The translations under genes and the position numbers were made by a program. From positions 1,422,369-1,486,368 of the forward strand of contig JAWPML010000001.1 of assembly GCA_033344915.1 (NCBI GenBank): 64,000 bases of DNA, in the 5' to 3' direction. This DNA comes from Acidimicrobiales bacterium (GTDB lineage: Bacteria > Actinomycetota > Acidimicrobiia > Acidimicrobiales > Aldehydirespiratoraceae). Every line of letters starts with the position of its first letter. Positions within the stretch are counted from its first letter, which is position 1. Under the pieces are notes generated by a model that saw only the letters and a list, made by a program, of their open reading frames with translations, did not search any database and was not told the origin of the DNA. This document shows, in pieces, positions 55,052 to 61,897 of this stretch.

Positions 55052-55650
55052 CCTCGTGTCGGCTCCTTCACCTGGCGTGTGGCCACTCCCGTCGGTGTGT
55101 CCTGCCATATGGGGCCCTCCCTTGCGGGGATTGCCCTGAATCCCGGGTCCGAACGTCTCGGTCCCGTGAACCTGAATCAACCGTCGTACCTGGCGGTACC
55201 GGTCCGCTCCGACCCGCTGCCACCCCCGTCGGAGTGACCTCGTCTCGATGCGACCCTGACACGTACCTGCCTTCGGGTGTGTTCCCCCTCCCGGCCTCGC
55301 ACCCCACGGTGCGCTCCTGACGGTGGCGGACCCTCCGGCCGGCGCTGCCTCCCCGTCGCTCCCGGTGCCCCCGTCAGGACGCTCCGTTCGCTCCGGCTCG
55401 ACACCTCCGTGCCTCCGGTCGACCCGCCGGCTCCCTCTCGGGCTCCGGCCTGATCTTGCCGTGTCTCTGCGCTCGCTCCGCCCCCGAGGAACCCGACCCG
55501 ACCCTCCGGGCTTGCGCCCTTCCTGTCGTCTCGGCGTCCCGGAGACCTTGCTCCTGCGTCGACAAGAGGCATCCTGGGGCGGCCGGGGGCGGCGGTCAAG
55601 GGGTCCGGGCGAAATCCCCAGGGATCGGTGGGTAACCCACCGGATATCCC
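54990..55650 (-). ncRNA. Candidate structured non-coding RNA in the 686-nt gene-free gap
   Basis: The stretch 54969-55654 has no convincing coding frame. On the minus strand it contains many perfect stems: CCTGGGG/CCCCAGG (55573-55579 with 55616-55622), CCTGACGG/CCGTCAGG (55316-55323 with 55371-55378), GTACC-GCCA-GGTAC (55186-55199), GGGC-GCAA-GCCC with a GNRA loop near 55507-55518, and a 25-nt hairpin at 55112-55136 with a 2x2 purine internal loop. It ends in the terminator above. I could not match it to RNase P, tmRNA, SRP or 6S RNA. A long 3' UTR or decayed element is possible. Confidence 0.4.
55626..55642 (-). terminator. Perfect hairpin after the lytic transglycosylase
   Basis: CGGTGGG-TAA-CCCACCG, 7-bp arms, begins 12 nt past the stop at 55655. 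There is no T-tract, so it may be a terminator or the first stem of the downstream RNA. Confidence 0.4.
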
Positions 55651-55654
55651 CAAG

Positions 55655-56998
55655 TCAGTCGGCGTTCTCCACAGTTCCGACCACAGCCGAGCTCGGGGCA
55701 GGGGGGTCCGGGAGGGTGAAATCGGCGTATCGATCGGCGTGCCCGATGACGTCGTCGACGTACGCGCTCGAGTTGTTGTAGCCGAAGTAGGCGCGGCGCA
55801 GGTTGGCCCGACTCGACAGGTCCCCACCGATCGCACAGAGGTATCGGCCGGCGCTGTACGCGGCGTCGTACATGTTCTGCGGGTCCGCCCAGCCGTCGCC
55901 GCTACCGTCGCGGCCCCGGAGCAGCCACGTCTCGGGGATGAACTGGAGGGGGCCGACGGCGCGGTCCCAGACGTCGTCGCCGTCGAACTCGCCGTCGTCG
56001 GTGTCGTGGATCGCCCGCACCCCGGGGCCACCGTCGAGGGGGATGCCGATGATCGGGCGGTCGACGCGGCCGTCCGCGCGCAGCGTCCGCCCGCCGTAGC
56101 GGCCGTGACGACTCTCGATCCGGGCCACCCCGGCGATCATCCACCAGCGCGCGTTGCAGCTCGGCCAGACGTCGGCCAGCAGGTCCTCGGCGTTGAGGTA
56201 GGCGTCGAGGGCGACGACGGAGAGGTCGAGTCCGGGGATCCCGGCGGTCCAGCGCGCGCTGCGCACCGCCACTGCGGCGGCATCGACCTCGGCGAGCAGG
56301 GCGGGGACGGCGGTCTCGCGATCGCCGATCACCTGCGACGTCGACTCGATCTCGGCGGCGAGCTCGACCTGGCGGGCCAGGAGGTCGAGCTGCTCGCGCT
56401 CCGTCGAGCTCTGCCGGGCGAGGAGCTCGTCGCGGGTGGAGAACTGCACCTCGTCGACCCGTTGGCTCAACTCGGTCGACCGAGCCGCATCGGTGGCGAG
56501 GCTCGGGTCGTCCAGCCCGACCAGATCGTCGGTGCCGAAATTGAGGAAGCGGTCGAGGGCGCGGGCCCGCAGGATCACCTCGACGTCGGCGATGCGATCG
56601 TCGAGGGCGGCGACCTCGGCCGAGATGGCGGTGTAGTCCGTCTCGACACCGTCACGTTCCTCGGTCAGGGCGACGAGACGCTCCTGGGCCGACCGCAGGC
56701 GGCGGGTGTTGTCGTTGACGGCGAACAGGGCGGCGTCGAAGCGGTCCACCGCCGCCTGCCAGGTCAGACCCGTGAGTTCGAGCGCGATGATGCGGGGATC
56801 CAGGCGGTCGTCGGGGATGAGCAGGGCGACCGACGCCACCGCGTCCTCGGACGCCGCGGCAGCCGGTGCGGGGCCGTCATCGCGCAACGAGATCGCGGCC
56901 GCGACGATGGCGACCACCAGACCGATCGCGCACGCGAGCATGGCGGTGGACGCATAGTCGCCCCGCCGCCTCGGGCCATCGCTTCGGTTCGGAATCAC
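55655..56998 (-). CDS. Membrane-anchored coiled-coil lytic transglycosylase
   Basis: A 447-residue protein. It has one N-terminal membrane helix (about 18-38), a long alpha-helical coiled coil (about 85-235) and a C-terminal MltB/SLT-like domain. The catalytic glutamate is in IAGVARIESRHGRYGG near residue 293. The conserved fold motifs are DRAVGPLQFIPETW and DPQNMYDAAYSAGRYLC. It should cleave peptidoglycan glycan strands. GAGGTGG stands 7 nt before GTG 56998, with hairpin TGGACC-CGTT-GGTCCA (57014-57029) just above it. TAGAGT (57055-57060) is the candidate -10. Confidence 0.9.
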   Translation of the reverse strand: MIPNRSDGPRRRGDYASTAMLACAIGLVVAIVAAAISLRDDGPAPAAAASEDAVASVALLIPDDRLDPRIIALELTGLTWQAAVDRFDAALFAVNDNTRRLRSAQERLVALTEERDGVETDYTAISAEVAALDDRIADVEVILRARALDRFLNFGTDDLVGLDDPSLATDAARSTELSQRVDEVQFSTRDELLARQSSTEREQLDLLARQVELAAEIESTSQVIGDRETAVPALLAEVDAAAVAVRSARWTAGIPGLDLSVVALDAYLNAEDLLADVWPSCNARWWMIAGVARIESRHGRYGGRTLRADGRVDRPIIGIPLDGGPGVRAIHDTDDGEFDGDDVWDRAVGPLQFIPETWLLRGRDGSGDGWADPQNMYDAAYSAGRYLCAIGGDLSSRANLRRAYFGYNNSSAYVDDVIGHADRYADFTLPDPPAPSSAVVGTVENAD

Positions 56999-57013
56999 GG
57001 GATCGCCACCTCA

Positions 57014-57029
57014 TGGACCCGTTGGTCCA
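57014..57029 (-). promoter_or_regulatory. Leader hairpin of the lytic transglycosylase gene
   Basis: TGGACC-CGTT-GGTCCA, a perfect 6-bp stem immediately upstream of the ribosome site, with TAGAGT (57055-57060, minus strand) as candidate -10 box. Confidence 0.35.
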
Positions 57030-57057
57030 GGATCGCCCGCGTGACCCGGAGGACACT

Positions 57058-57843
57058 CTACCCAGTCGGCGTGGCGTCCGGCGGACCCCACCACTCGCCC
57101 CGTTCGACCAGTACGGCACGCAGATCCTCGGGCCGATCGGTCATGATGCCGTCGACGCCGAGATCCAGCAGTCGGTGCATTTCCGTGGGGTCGTTGATCG
57201 TCCACACGTGCACATGCGTGCCCAGCTTGTGGGCGTGGCGCACGAGTCGCTCGGTGACGACCGGGACACCCCGCACGGACACCGGCACCTGGAGGGCGTC
57301 GAACCAGCGGGCCGGCGTCGGCACCCCGCGACTGCGCAGCACGATCGCCGCGGTCTGGCGGGGCCCGGCGCTCACCGCGAGTCGCTCGCCCACGAGGGCG
57401 CGCACCGCGTCGATGCGACGGTCGCTGAACGACCCGACCATCACCCGGTCGACGGCGTCGGCCCGCAGGATGGTGTCGGCGAGCGGTTGCACCGCGGCGC
57501 CCGCCTTCGGGTCGAGATTCAACCGGGCCTCCGGAAACGCCTCGAACAACTCCTCGAGCCGCATGATCGGTTCGCTACCGTCCACCCGCGCCCGCCGCAC
57601 GTCGGCCCAGTCCATCTCGGCGATCACCCCGGTTCGATCGGTGACGCGGTCCAGGCGGTCGTCGTGGAACGCGATGGCGACGCCGTCGCGGGTGACATGG
57701 ACGTCCGATTCCAGATGGGTGAAGCCGAGATCGAGCGCATGCCGGAACGCCCGCTCGGTGTTCTCCGGATGCCGCTCCGCACCGCCGCGGTGGGCGAAGG
57801 CGATCGGATGGCCGACATCGAGATACGGATGGATCCTCGGCAC
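57058..57843 (-). CDS. Glycerophosphodiester phosphodiesterase family protein
   Basis: A 261-residue GDPD-fold enzyme. The N-terminal IAFAHRGGAERHPENTERAFRHALDLG carries the catalytic histidine and metal glutamate. LESDVHVTRDGVAIAFHDDRLDRVTDRTG carries the E-x-D and second histidine. The end VHVWTINDPTEMHRLLDLGVDGIMTDRPEDL is typical. It would release sn-glycerol 3-phosphate from deacylated phospholipids. The start is GTG 57843, with TACGGT 6 nt upstream on the minus strand. It is divergent from the SirB1-family gene, only 30 bp away. Confidence 0.93.
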   Translation of the reverse strand: MPRIHPYLDVGHPIAFAHRGGAERHPENTERAFRHALDLGFTHLESDVHVTRDGVAIAFHDDRLDRVTDRTGVIAEMDWADVRRARVDGSEPIMRLEELFEAFPEARLNLDPKAGAAVQPLADTILRADAVDRVMVGSFSDRRIDAVRALVGERLAVSAGPRQTAAIVLRSRGVPTPARWFDALQVPVSVRGVPVVTERLVRHAHKLGTHVHVWTINDPTEMHRLLDLGVDGIMTDRPEDLRAVLVERGEWWGPPDATPTG

Positions 57844-57849
57844 GGGGTC

Positions 57850-57867
57850 ACCGTAGTTGGCTACGGT
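57850..57867. promoter_or_regulatory. Palindromic bidirectional leaderless promoter
   Basis: ACCGTAG-TTGG-CTACGGT is a perfect 7-bp inverted repeat. Each strand reads TACGGT, ending exactly 6 nt before a GTG start: 57843 on minus, 57874 on plus. The whole intergenic region is 30 bp and neither gene has a Shine-Dalgarno sequence. Confidence 0.65.
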
Positions 57868-57873
57868 CGCCTC

Positions 57874-58656
57874 GTGAGCCCCGCTGACCGACTGGCCGAT
57901 CTGTTGTCGAGCGGCGCGGACGTCCCCCTGGCCGAGGCCCTGTTCCTGCTGGCCGAGGCCCGGCCCAGCGGCGGGCCGCCCGCCGCGGTCGGCATGGATG
58001 CGCTCGACGCGATCGCGCTCGCGTGCCCCGATGCCACGGTCGAGGGCCTGATCCGGCATGTCTTCGTGGATCAGGGATTCGCGGGGGATCGCACGGACTA
58101 CCACGACCCGCGCAACAGCTATCTCGACGAGGTCGTCCGCCGGCGGGTCGGCATGCCCATCACGCTCGCGGTCGTGCTCGTGGAAGTCGGCCGGCGTCTC
58201 GGGATCGAGCTCGTCGGCGTCGGCCTGCCCGGCCACTTCCTGGTGCGCGAGCGCGACGACCCGGAGGGGTTCATCGACCCGTACCACTCAGGCGCGCGGA
58301 TCGGGAGCGACGCCTGCATCGCCCGCTTCCGTTCGATCCACGGCGACGGCGTCCGGTTCCACGAGAGCTATCTCGACCCGGTGCCGAGTCGGTCGATCGT
58401 GCACCGCGTGCTCAACAACCTCACGGTCACGTTCCGCAGTCGGAGTCCCCGCGATCTCGACTGGCTCCTCGACCTGCGGCTGCGGATTCCCGCCGATCCA
58501 CCGGACCTGCGGGCCCTCGCCGACCTCTGCGAACTCCGGGGGCGCTACGACGACGCCGCCCTGCTCCTGGACCGCGTCGGCGCGACCGTGGCCGAAGAGG
58601 CGGCGCGAGACCGGATCAGCGATCGGGCGCTGCGCCTCAGAGCCCGGCTCAACTGA
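57874..58656 (+). CDS. SirB1/transglutaminase-core-2 family protein
   Basis: A 260-residue protein. The SirB1 core is YHDPRNSYLDEVVRRRVGMPITLAVVLVEVGRRLGIELVGVGLPGHFLVRERD, then FIDPYHSGARI. It is followed by the TPR-like end DLDWLLDLRLRIPADPPDLRALADLCELRGRYDDAALLLDRVG. The transglutaminase-fold cysteine is absent; LAVVLVEVG replaces the usual L-C/S pattern, so protease activity is doubtful. Function unknown. It is transcribed from the shared palindromic promoter. Confidence 0.85.
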   Translation: MSPADRLADLLSSGADVPLAEALFLLAEARPSGGPPAAVGMDALDAIALACPDATVEGLIRHVFVDQGFAGDRTDYHDPRNSYLDEVVRRRVGMPITLAVVLVEVGRRLGIELVGVGLPGHFLVRERDDPEGFIDPYHSGARIGSDACIARFRSIHGDGVRFHESYLDPVPSRSIVHRVLNNLTVTFRSRSPRDLDWLLDLRLRIPADPPDLRALADLCELRGRYDDAALLLDRVGATVAEEAARDRISDRALRLRARLN

Positions 58657-58702
58657 ACCGGTCGCCCGCCCGAAGTGGTCGGGCCGGCACCCTGCGAGGG
58701 GG

Positions 58703-58708
58703 TAGATT
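58703..58708 (+). promoter_or_regulatory. -10 box TAGATT, leaderless promoter of pyk
   Basis: TAGATT ends 7 nt before ATG 58716, with no Shine-Dalgarno sequence. Confidence 0.6.
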
Positions 58709-58715
58709 CGGGCCC

Positions 58716-60146
58716 ATGCACCGACGGACGAAGATCGTCGCGACGATCGGCCCAGCCTCCGAGGACGAAACGACGCTGCGCGAGATGATGCGAGCCGGCA
58801 TGGACGTCGCCCGTATCGGGCTCGCGCACGGCACCATCGACGACGGCCTCGAACGCTTCCATCGGATTCGCTCCGTCGCCCGGGACGAGGGTCACCGGGT
58901 CGGCATCCTCGTCGATCTGCCCGGCCCCAAGGTCCGCGCCGCGAGCTTCGGCGAGGACGGCGTCGATGTGCCCACCGGCCACACCGTCGAACTGCGCACC
59001 GGCACCGACGCGTCGACGGCCGAGGTGATCGAGGTCGACTACGAGGGCCTCCACGCGGACATGCAGATCGGCGACCGGTTGACGGTCGGCGACGGTGGCG
59101 CGGTGCTCGAGATCGCCGAGAAGTCCGTCGACAAGCTGCTCGCCACGGTGGCGTTCGGCGGCCGCCTGCGGGGCCGCCCCGGCATCCATGTGCCCTCGGA
59201 CCGGTTGCAGATGGCCACGCCCACGGCCGACGACTTCGTCGCGCTCGACGCCTTCGTCGACGCCGGTGTCGACATGATCGCCATCAGTTTCGTCCGCTCG
59301 GCGCACGACATCCGCCGCGTCGGCACCGAACCGCACCCGCGCGGCCCCTTGCTGATCGCGAAGATCGAGACCCGCGCCGCGGTCGACAACCTACGCGGCA
59401 TCATCGAGGCGGCAGGGGCGATCATGGTTGCTCGCGGCGACCTCGGCAACGAGTGCAGCCTCGAGGATCTCCCGCATCTCCAGAAGCAGATCATCCGGGA
59501 CTGCATCGCCGGGGGTCGACCGGTCATCACCGCCACCCAGATGCTCGAGTCGATGGTGTCCAGCCCGGCGCCCACCCGCGCCGAGGCGTCCGACGTCGCC
59601 AATGCCGTCTTCGACGGCTCCTCTGCGGTCATGCTCTCCGGCGAGACCGCGATCGGCACGGACCCCGTGAACGTCGTGCGCACGATGAGTCGGATCGCCC
59701 GTCGGGCCGACGAGGAGATGGACCACGACTCATGGGCCAAGAACCTGGCCGACCTGCGCATGACCGACGAGACCGCCGGTGCCGCGTCGGTCACCGATGC
59801 CATGACCATGGCGACCTGGCGGGCCACCCAGGAGCTCGGCATCGAGCACGTGTTGTGCATCTCCGGTTCGGGCTTCACCGTCCGGTCGATCGCCCGCTTC
59901 CGACCCGAGGCCCAGATCCTCGGCTTCTCGGTCAACGAAGCCACGGTGCAGCAACTGACGCTCAGTTGGGGCACCACACCCATGCTGATCGCCGAGCGCG
60001 AGAGCAACGAGGACATGGTGCGCGAGGCCATCCGCCACGCGAAGGCCGAAGGACACATCCGGTCGGGCGAGTCGGTCGCCGTGCTCGCCGGCTCGGACAG
60101 CCGCAGCCGGTCGACCAACGTCCTGCGTATCGAGCGAGTCCCGTAG
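58716..60146 (+). CDS. pyk: Pyruvate kinase, divergent K+-independent type
   Basis: A 476-residue pyruvate kinase. The start RRTKIVATIGPAS, the catalytic lysine and metal glutamate in LLIAKIETRAAVDNL, the metal aspartate in IMVARGDLGNE, ATQMLESMVSSPAPTRAEASDVANAVFDGSSAVMLSGETAIG and a full C-terminal domain are present. The K+ site differs: DVARIGLAHG (residues 30-39) replaces the usual NVARLNFSHG, so Asn and Ser become G35 and A37. DLPGPKVR (67-74) replaces DTKGPEIR, placing Leu and Lys where K+-dependent enzymes have Thr and Glu. K+-independence is predicted. Confidence 0.92.
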   Translation: MHRRTKIVATIGPASEDETTLREMMRAGMDVARIGLAHGTIDDGLERFHRIRSVARDEGHRVGILVDLPGPKVRAASFGEDGVDVPTGHTVELRTGTDASTAEVIEVDYEGLHADMQIGDRLTVGDGGAVLEIAEKSVDKLLATVAFGGRLRGRPGIHVPSDRLQMATPTADDFVALDAFVDAGVDMIAISFVRSAHDIRRVGTEPHPRGPLLIAKIETRAAVDNLRGIIEAAGAIMVARGDLGNECSLEDLPHLQKQIIRDCIAGGRPVITATQMLESMVSSPAPTRAEASDVANAVFDGSSAVMLSGETAIGTDPVNVVRTMSRIARRADEEMDHDSWAKNLADLRMTDETAGAASVTDAMTMATWRATQELGIEHVLCISGSGFTVRSIARFRPEAQILGFSVNEATVQQLTLSWGTTPMLIAERESNEDMVREAIRHAKAEGHIRSGESVAVLAGSDSRSRSTNVLRIERVP

Positions 60147-60156
60147 ACGCGGCGGG

Positions 60157-60489
60157 CTACGCCTCGACCTCGAGCGAATCCCGACAGCCGACATCCCCGT
60201 CGGCCAGCCGGACGCGTACGTCCTCCGGGAGTTGCTCCCACGGAACCTCGACGTCCTGGCCGTAGAGCGAGCACGCACAGGTGCGGGCGCAGTCGTCGAG
60301 ATCAGCGCGCTGCACCCACAGCGACAGCCCGATTCCCGCGAGCAGCAGGAACAGGGCGACCTTCAGCACCACCCGCTGGACGAAGCGGACGACGACGTAC
60401 ATCAGGTAGAGCAGCACCGCCAGCACGACCAGGATGATCCACTGGAGCAGTTCCGGATCGAGCCAGTCGGGGAGCGCGGCGAGAAGCAC
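60157..60489 (-). CDS. Small membrane protein with cysteine pair
   Basis: A 110-residue protein with two hydrophobic helices (about 12-32 and 38-55, WIILVVLAVLLYLMYVVVRF and VALFLLLAGIGLSLWV). An acidic soluble domain follows, with DDCARTCACSLYGQDVEVPWEQLPEDVRVRLADGDVGC. I do not recognise the family. GTG 60489 was preferred over ATG 60516 because TACCAT lies exactly 6 nt before it, matching the leaderless pattern, whereas 60516 has neither box nor ribosome site. It converges on pyk, 10 nt away. Confidence 0.65.
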   Translation of the reverse strand: MLLAALPDWLDPELLQWIILVVLAVLLYLMYVVVRFVQRVVLKVALFLLLAGIGLSLWVQRADLDDCARTCACSLYGQDVEVPWEQLPEDVRVRLADGDVGCRDSLEVEA

Positions 60490-60495
60490 CCAGCG

Positions 60496-60501
60496 ATGGT
60501 A
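60496..60501 (-). promoter_or_regulatory. -10 box TACCAT, leaderless promoter of the small membrane protein
   Basis: On the minus strand TACCAT ends 6 nt before GTG 60489; this decides the start. Confidence 0.5.
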
Positions 60502-60534
60502 GAGCGCCGTGCTCATCGCCTGGTGGCGCCTCGG

Positions 60535-60540
60535 TAGGCT
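60535..60540 (+). promoter_or_regulatory. -10 box TAGGCT, leaderless promoter of the DUF3151 gene
   Basis: TAGGCT ends 6 nt before ATG 60547, with no Shine-Dalgarno sequence. Confidence 0.6.
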
Positions 60541-60546
60541 CGGGCC

Positions 60547-60972
60547 ATGACCGACGTGAACCTCTACCGCTCCGGCCCGCCCGACACCGTGCTGTCGCCC
60601 GAACCCGCGGAGGCGGAGGCGGCCCTGGAGGCCGCCTTGGTCGCCGAGGATCGGATCGCCGCGATCGGCGCCGTCTGTGCCCAGTGGCCGACCTTCCTCG
60701 CCGCCTGGGCGTCGCTGGGCGACGCCGTCGACGAGCCCGCCCTCGCCTACGCCGCGTACCGCACCGGCTACCACCGCGGTCTGGATCGTCTCCGGGCCAG
60801 CGGCTGGCGGGGGAGTGGCTTCGTCCGTTGGGGCCACGAGACCAACCGGGGATTCCTCCGGGCCCTCAGCGGCCTCCAGCAGACCGCCGCGGCCATCGGC
60901 GAGACCGACGAGGACGAGCGCTGCGCCCTGTTCCTCAAGCAACTCGATCCCGACTGGCCGCCCGCCGCGTGA
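60547..60972 (+). CDS. DUF3151 family protein
   Basis: A 141-residue actinobacterial protein. The family core is AAIGAVCAQWPTFLAAWASLGD, then LAYAAYRTGYHRGLDRLRASGWRGSGFVRWGHETNRGFLRALSGLQQTAAAIGETDEDERCALFLKQLDPDWP. The function of the family is not known to me; the helical pattern suggests a small all-alpha protein. Its TGA overlaps the mobA GTG by 4 nt, so the two are co-translated. Confidence 0.9.
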   Translation: MTDVNLYRSGPPDTVLSPEPAEAEAALEAALVAEDRIAAIGAVCAQWPTFLAAWASLGDAVDEPALAYAAYRTGYHRGLDRLRASGWRGSGFVRWGHETNRGFLRALSGLQQTAAAIGETDEDERCALFLKQLDPDWPPAA

Positions 60973-61535
60973 CCCGACCGTCGCTCGGGGGCGCCGTTCT
61001 GGCCGGTGGCACGTCGTCGCGGATGGGCACCGACAAGGCGCTCATCGAGATCGACGGACGCGCCCTCGTCACCACGGCGGTCGCCGCGCTGACCGCGGCC
61101 GGTGCATCCCCCGTCGTCGTGGTGGGCGGCGACCGACCCGCGCTCGAAGCGCTCGGCGTGACCTATGTGGGCGATCGCTGGCCGGGCGAGGGACCCCTGG
61201 GTGGGATCATCACCGCGCTCACCGCGATGAGCACGGACCTCGTGGCCGTGCTCTCGTGCGACCTCACCGACGCCTCCAGCATCGCCGTGCGGTCCGTCGT
61301 GGGCGCCCTGGGCGACGCGGACGTGGCCGTGCCGGTGGTGGACGGCCACGCCGAATGGCTCCATGCGGTGTGGCGCCGATCCGCGCGGCCAGCGCTCGAG
61401 TCGATGTTCGCGTCCGGCGTGCGGGCCCCCCGCCATGCGGTCGACGGCCTGCGGGTGGCCCAGCTGCTCGACGGTGATCCCTGCTGGTTCCACGACGCCG
61501 ACCGGCCCGAGGATCTCCCGTCCGGCTCCCGGTGA
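60969..61535 (+). CDS. mobA: Molybdenum cofactor guanylyltransferase
   Basis: A 188-residue nucleotidyltransferase. The GTP-binding start is GGAVLAGGTSSRMGTDKALIEIDGRALV, followed by VVVVGGDRPALEALGVTYVGDRWPGEGPLGGIITAL and the metal site in VAVLSCDLTDASS. MobA converts molybdopterin to the guanine dinucleotide form used by DMSO-reductase-family enzymes, such as the one at the left end of the window. GTG 60969 is nested in the DUF3151 stop. Confidence 0.88.
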   Translation: MTRPSLGGAVLAGGTSSRMGTDKALIEIDGRALVTTAVAALTAAGASPVVVVGGDRPALEALGVTYVGDRWPGEGPLGGIITALTAMSTDLVAVLSCDLTDASSIAVRSVVGALGDADVAVPVVDGHAEWLHAVWRRSARPALESMFASGVRAPRHAVDGLRVAQLLDGDPCWFHDADRPEDLPSGSR

Positions 61536-61558
61536 GCGTCCCCGGGGGCGCGGATGGG

Positions 61559-61564
61559 TACCAT
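61559..61564 (+). promoter_or_regulatory. -10 box TACCAT, leaderless promoter of the rhodanese gene
   Basis: TACCAT ends 6 nt before ATG 61571 and supports that start over GTG 61532. Confidence 0.6.
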
Positions 61565-61570
61565 CGCCCG

Positions 61571-61891
61571 ATGGAGATCCCGGAGATCAACGTGGACGAA
61601 CTCGAGCGACATCTGGCCGGTGGCGCGTCCGTCGTCGATGTCCGCGAGGACGACGAATGGGCGACGGCGCACATCCAGGGCGCGACGCTCGTGCCCCTCG
61701 GGACCGTGCCCGACGAGCTCGAGGCGTTCCCGACGGACGCCACCGTCTACGTCATCTGCGCGAAGGGCGGTCGCAGTGCCCGGGCCGTGGAGTTCCTCCG
61801 GTCCCACGCGGTCGACGCCGTGAACGTGGCCGGCGGCATGGGGGCGTGGTTGGACGCCGGGAAGCCCGCCATCAGCGGCGCCGGCGGCTGA
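61571..61891 (+). CDS. Rhodanese-like domain protein
   Basis: A 106-residue single rhodanese domain: ASVVDVREDDEWATAHIQGATLVPLGTVPDEL, then VYVICAKGGRSARAVEFLRSH with the active-site cysteine in CAKGGRS, and VNVAGGMGAWLDAGKP. Such proteins carry persulfide sulfur, possibly toward molybdopterin or iron-sulfur synthesis; mobA next door is suggestive only. Six nucleotides separate it from the RNase D gene. Confidence 0.93.
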   Translation: MEIPEINVDELERHLAGGASVVDVREDDEWATAHIQGATLVPLGTVPDELEAFPTDATVYVICAKGGRSARAVEFLRSHAVDAVNVAGGMGAWLDAGKPAISGAGG

Positions 61892-61897
61892 TCGCCG

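Noticed and set aside
54990-55650. RNase P RNA or tmRNA in the gene-free gap
   Set aside because: Neither the conserved GAGGAAAGTCC/ACAGAAA elements of RNase P nor a tRNA-like end (GGTTCGA with CCA) could be found on either strand.
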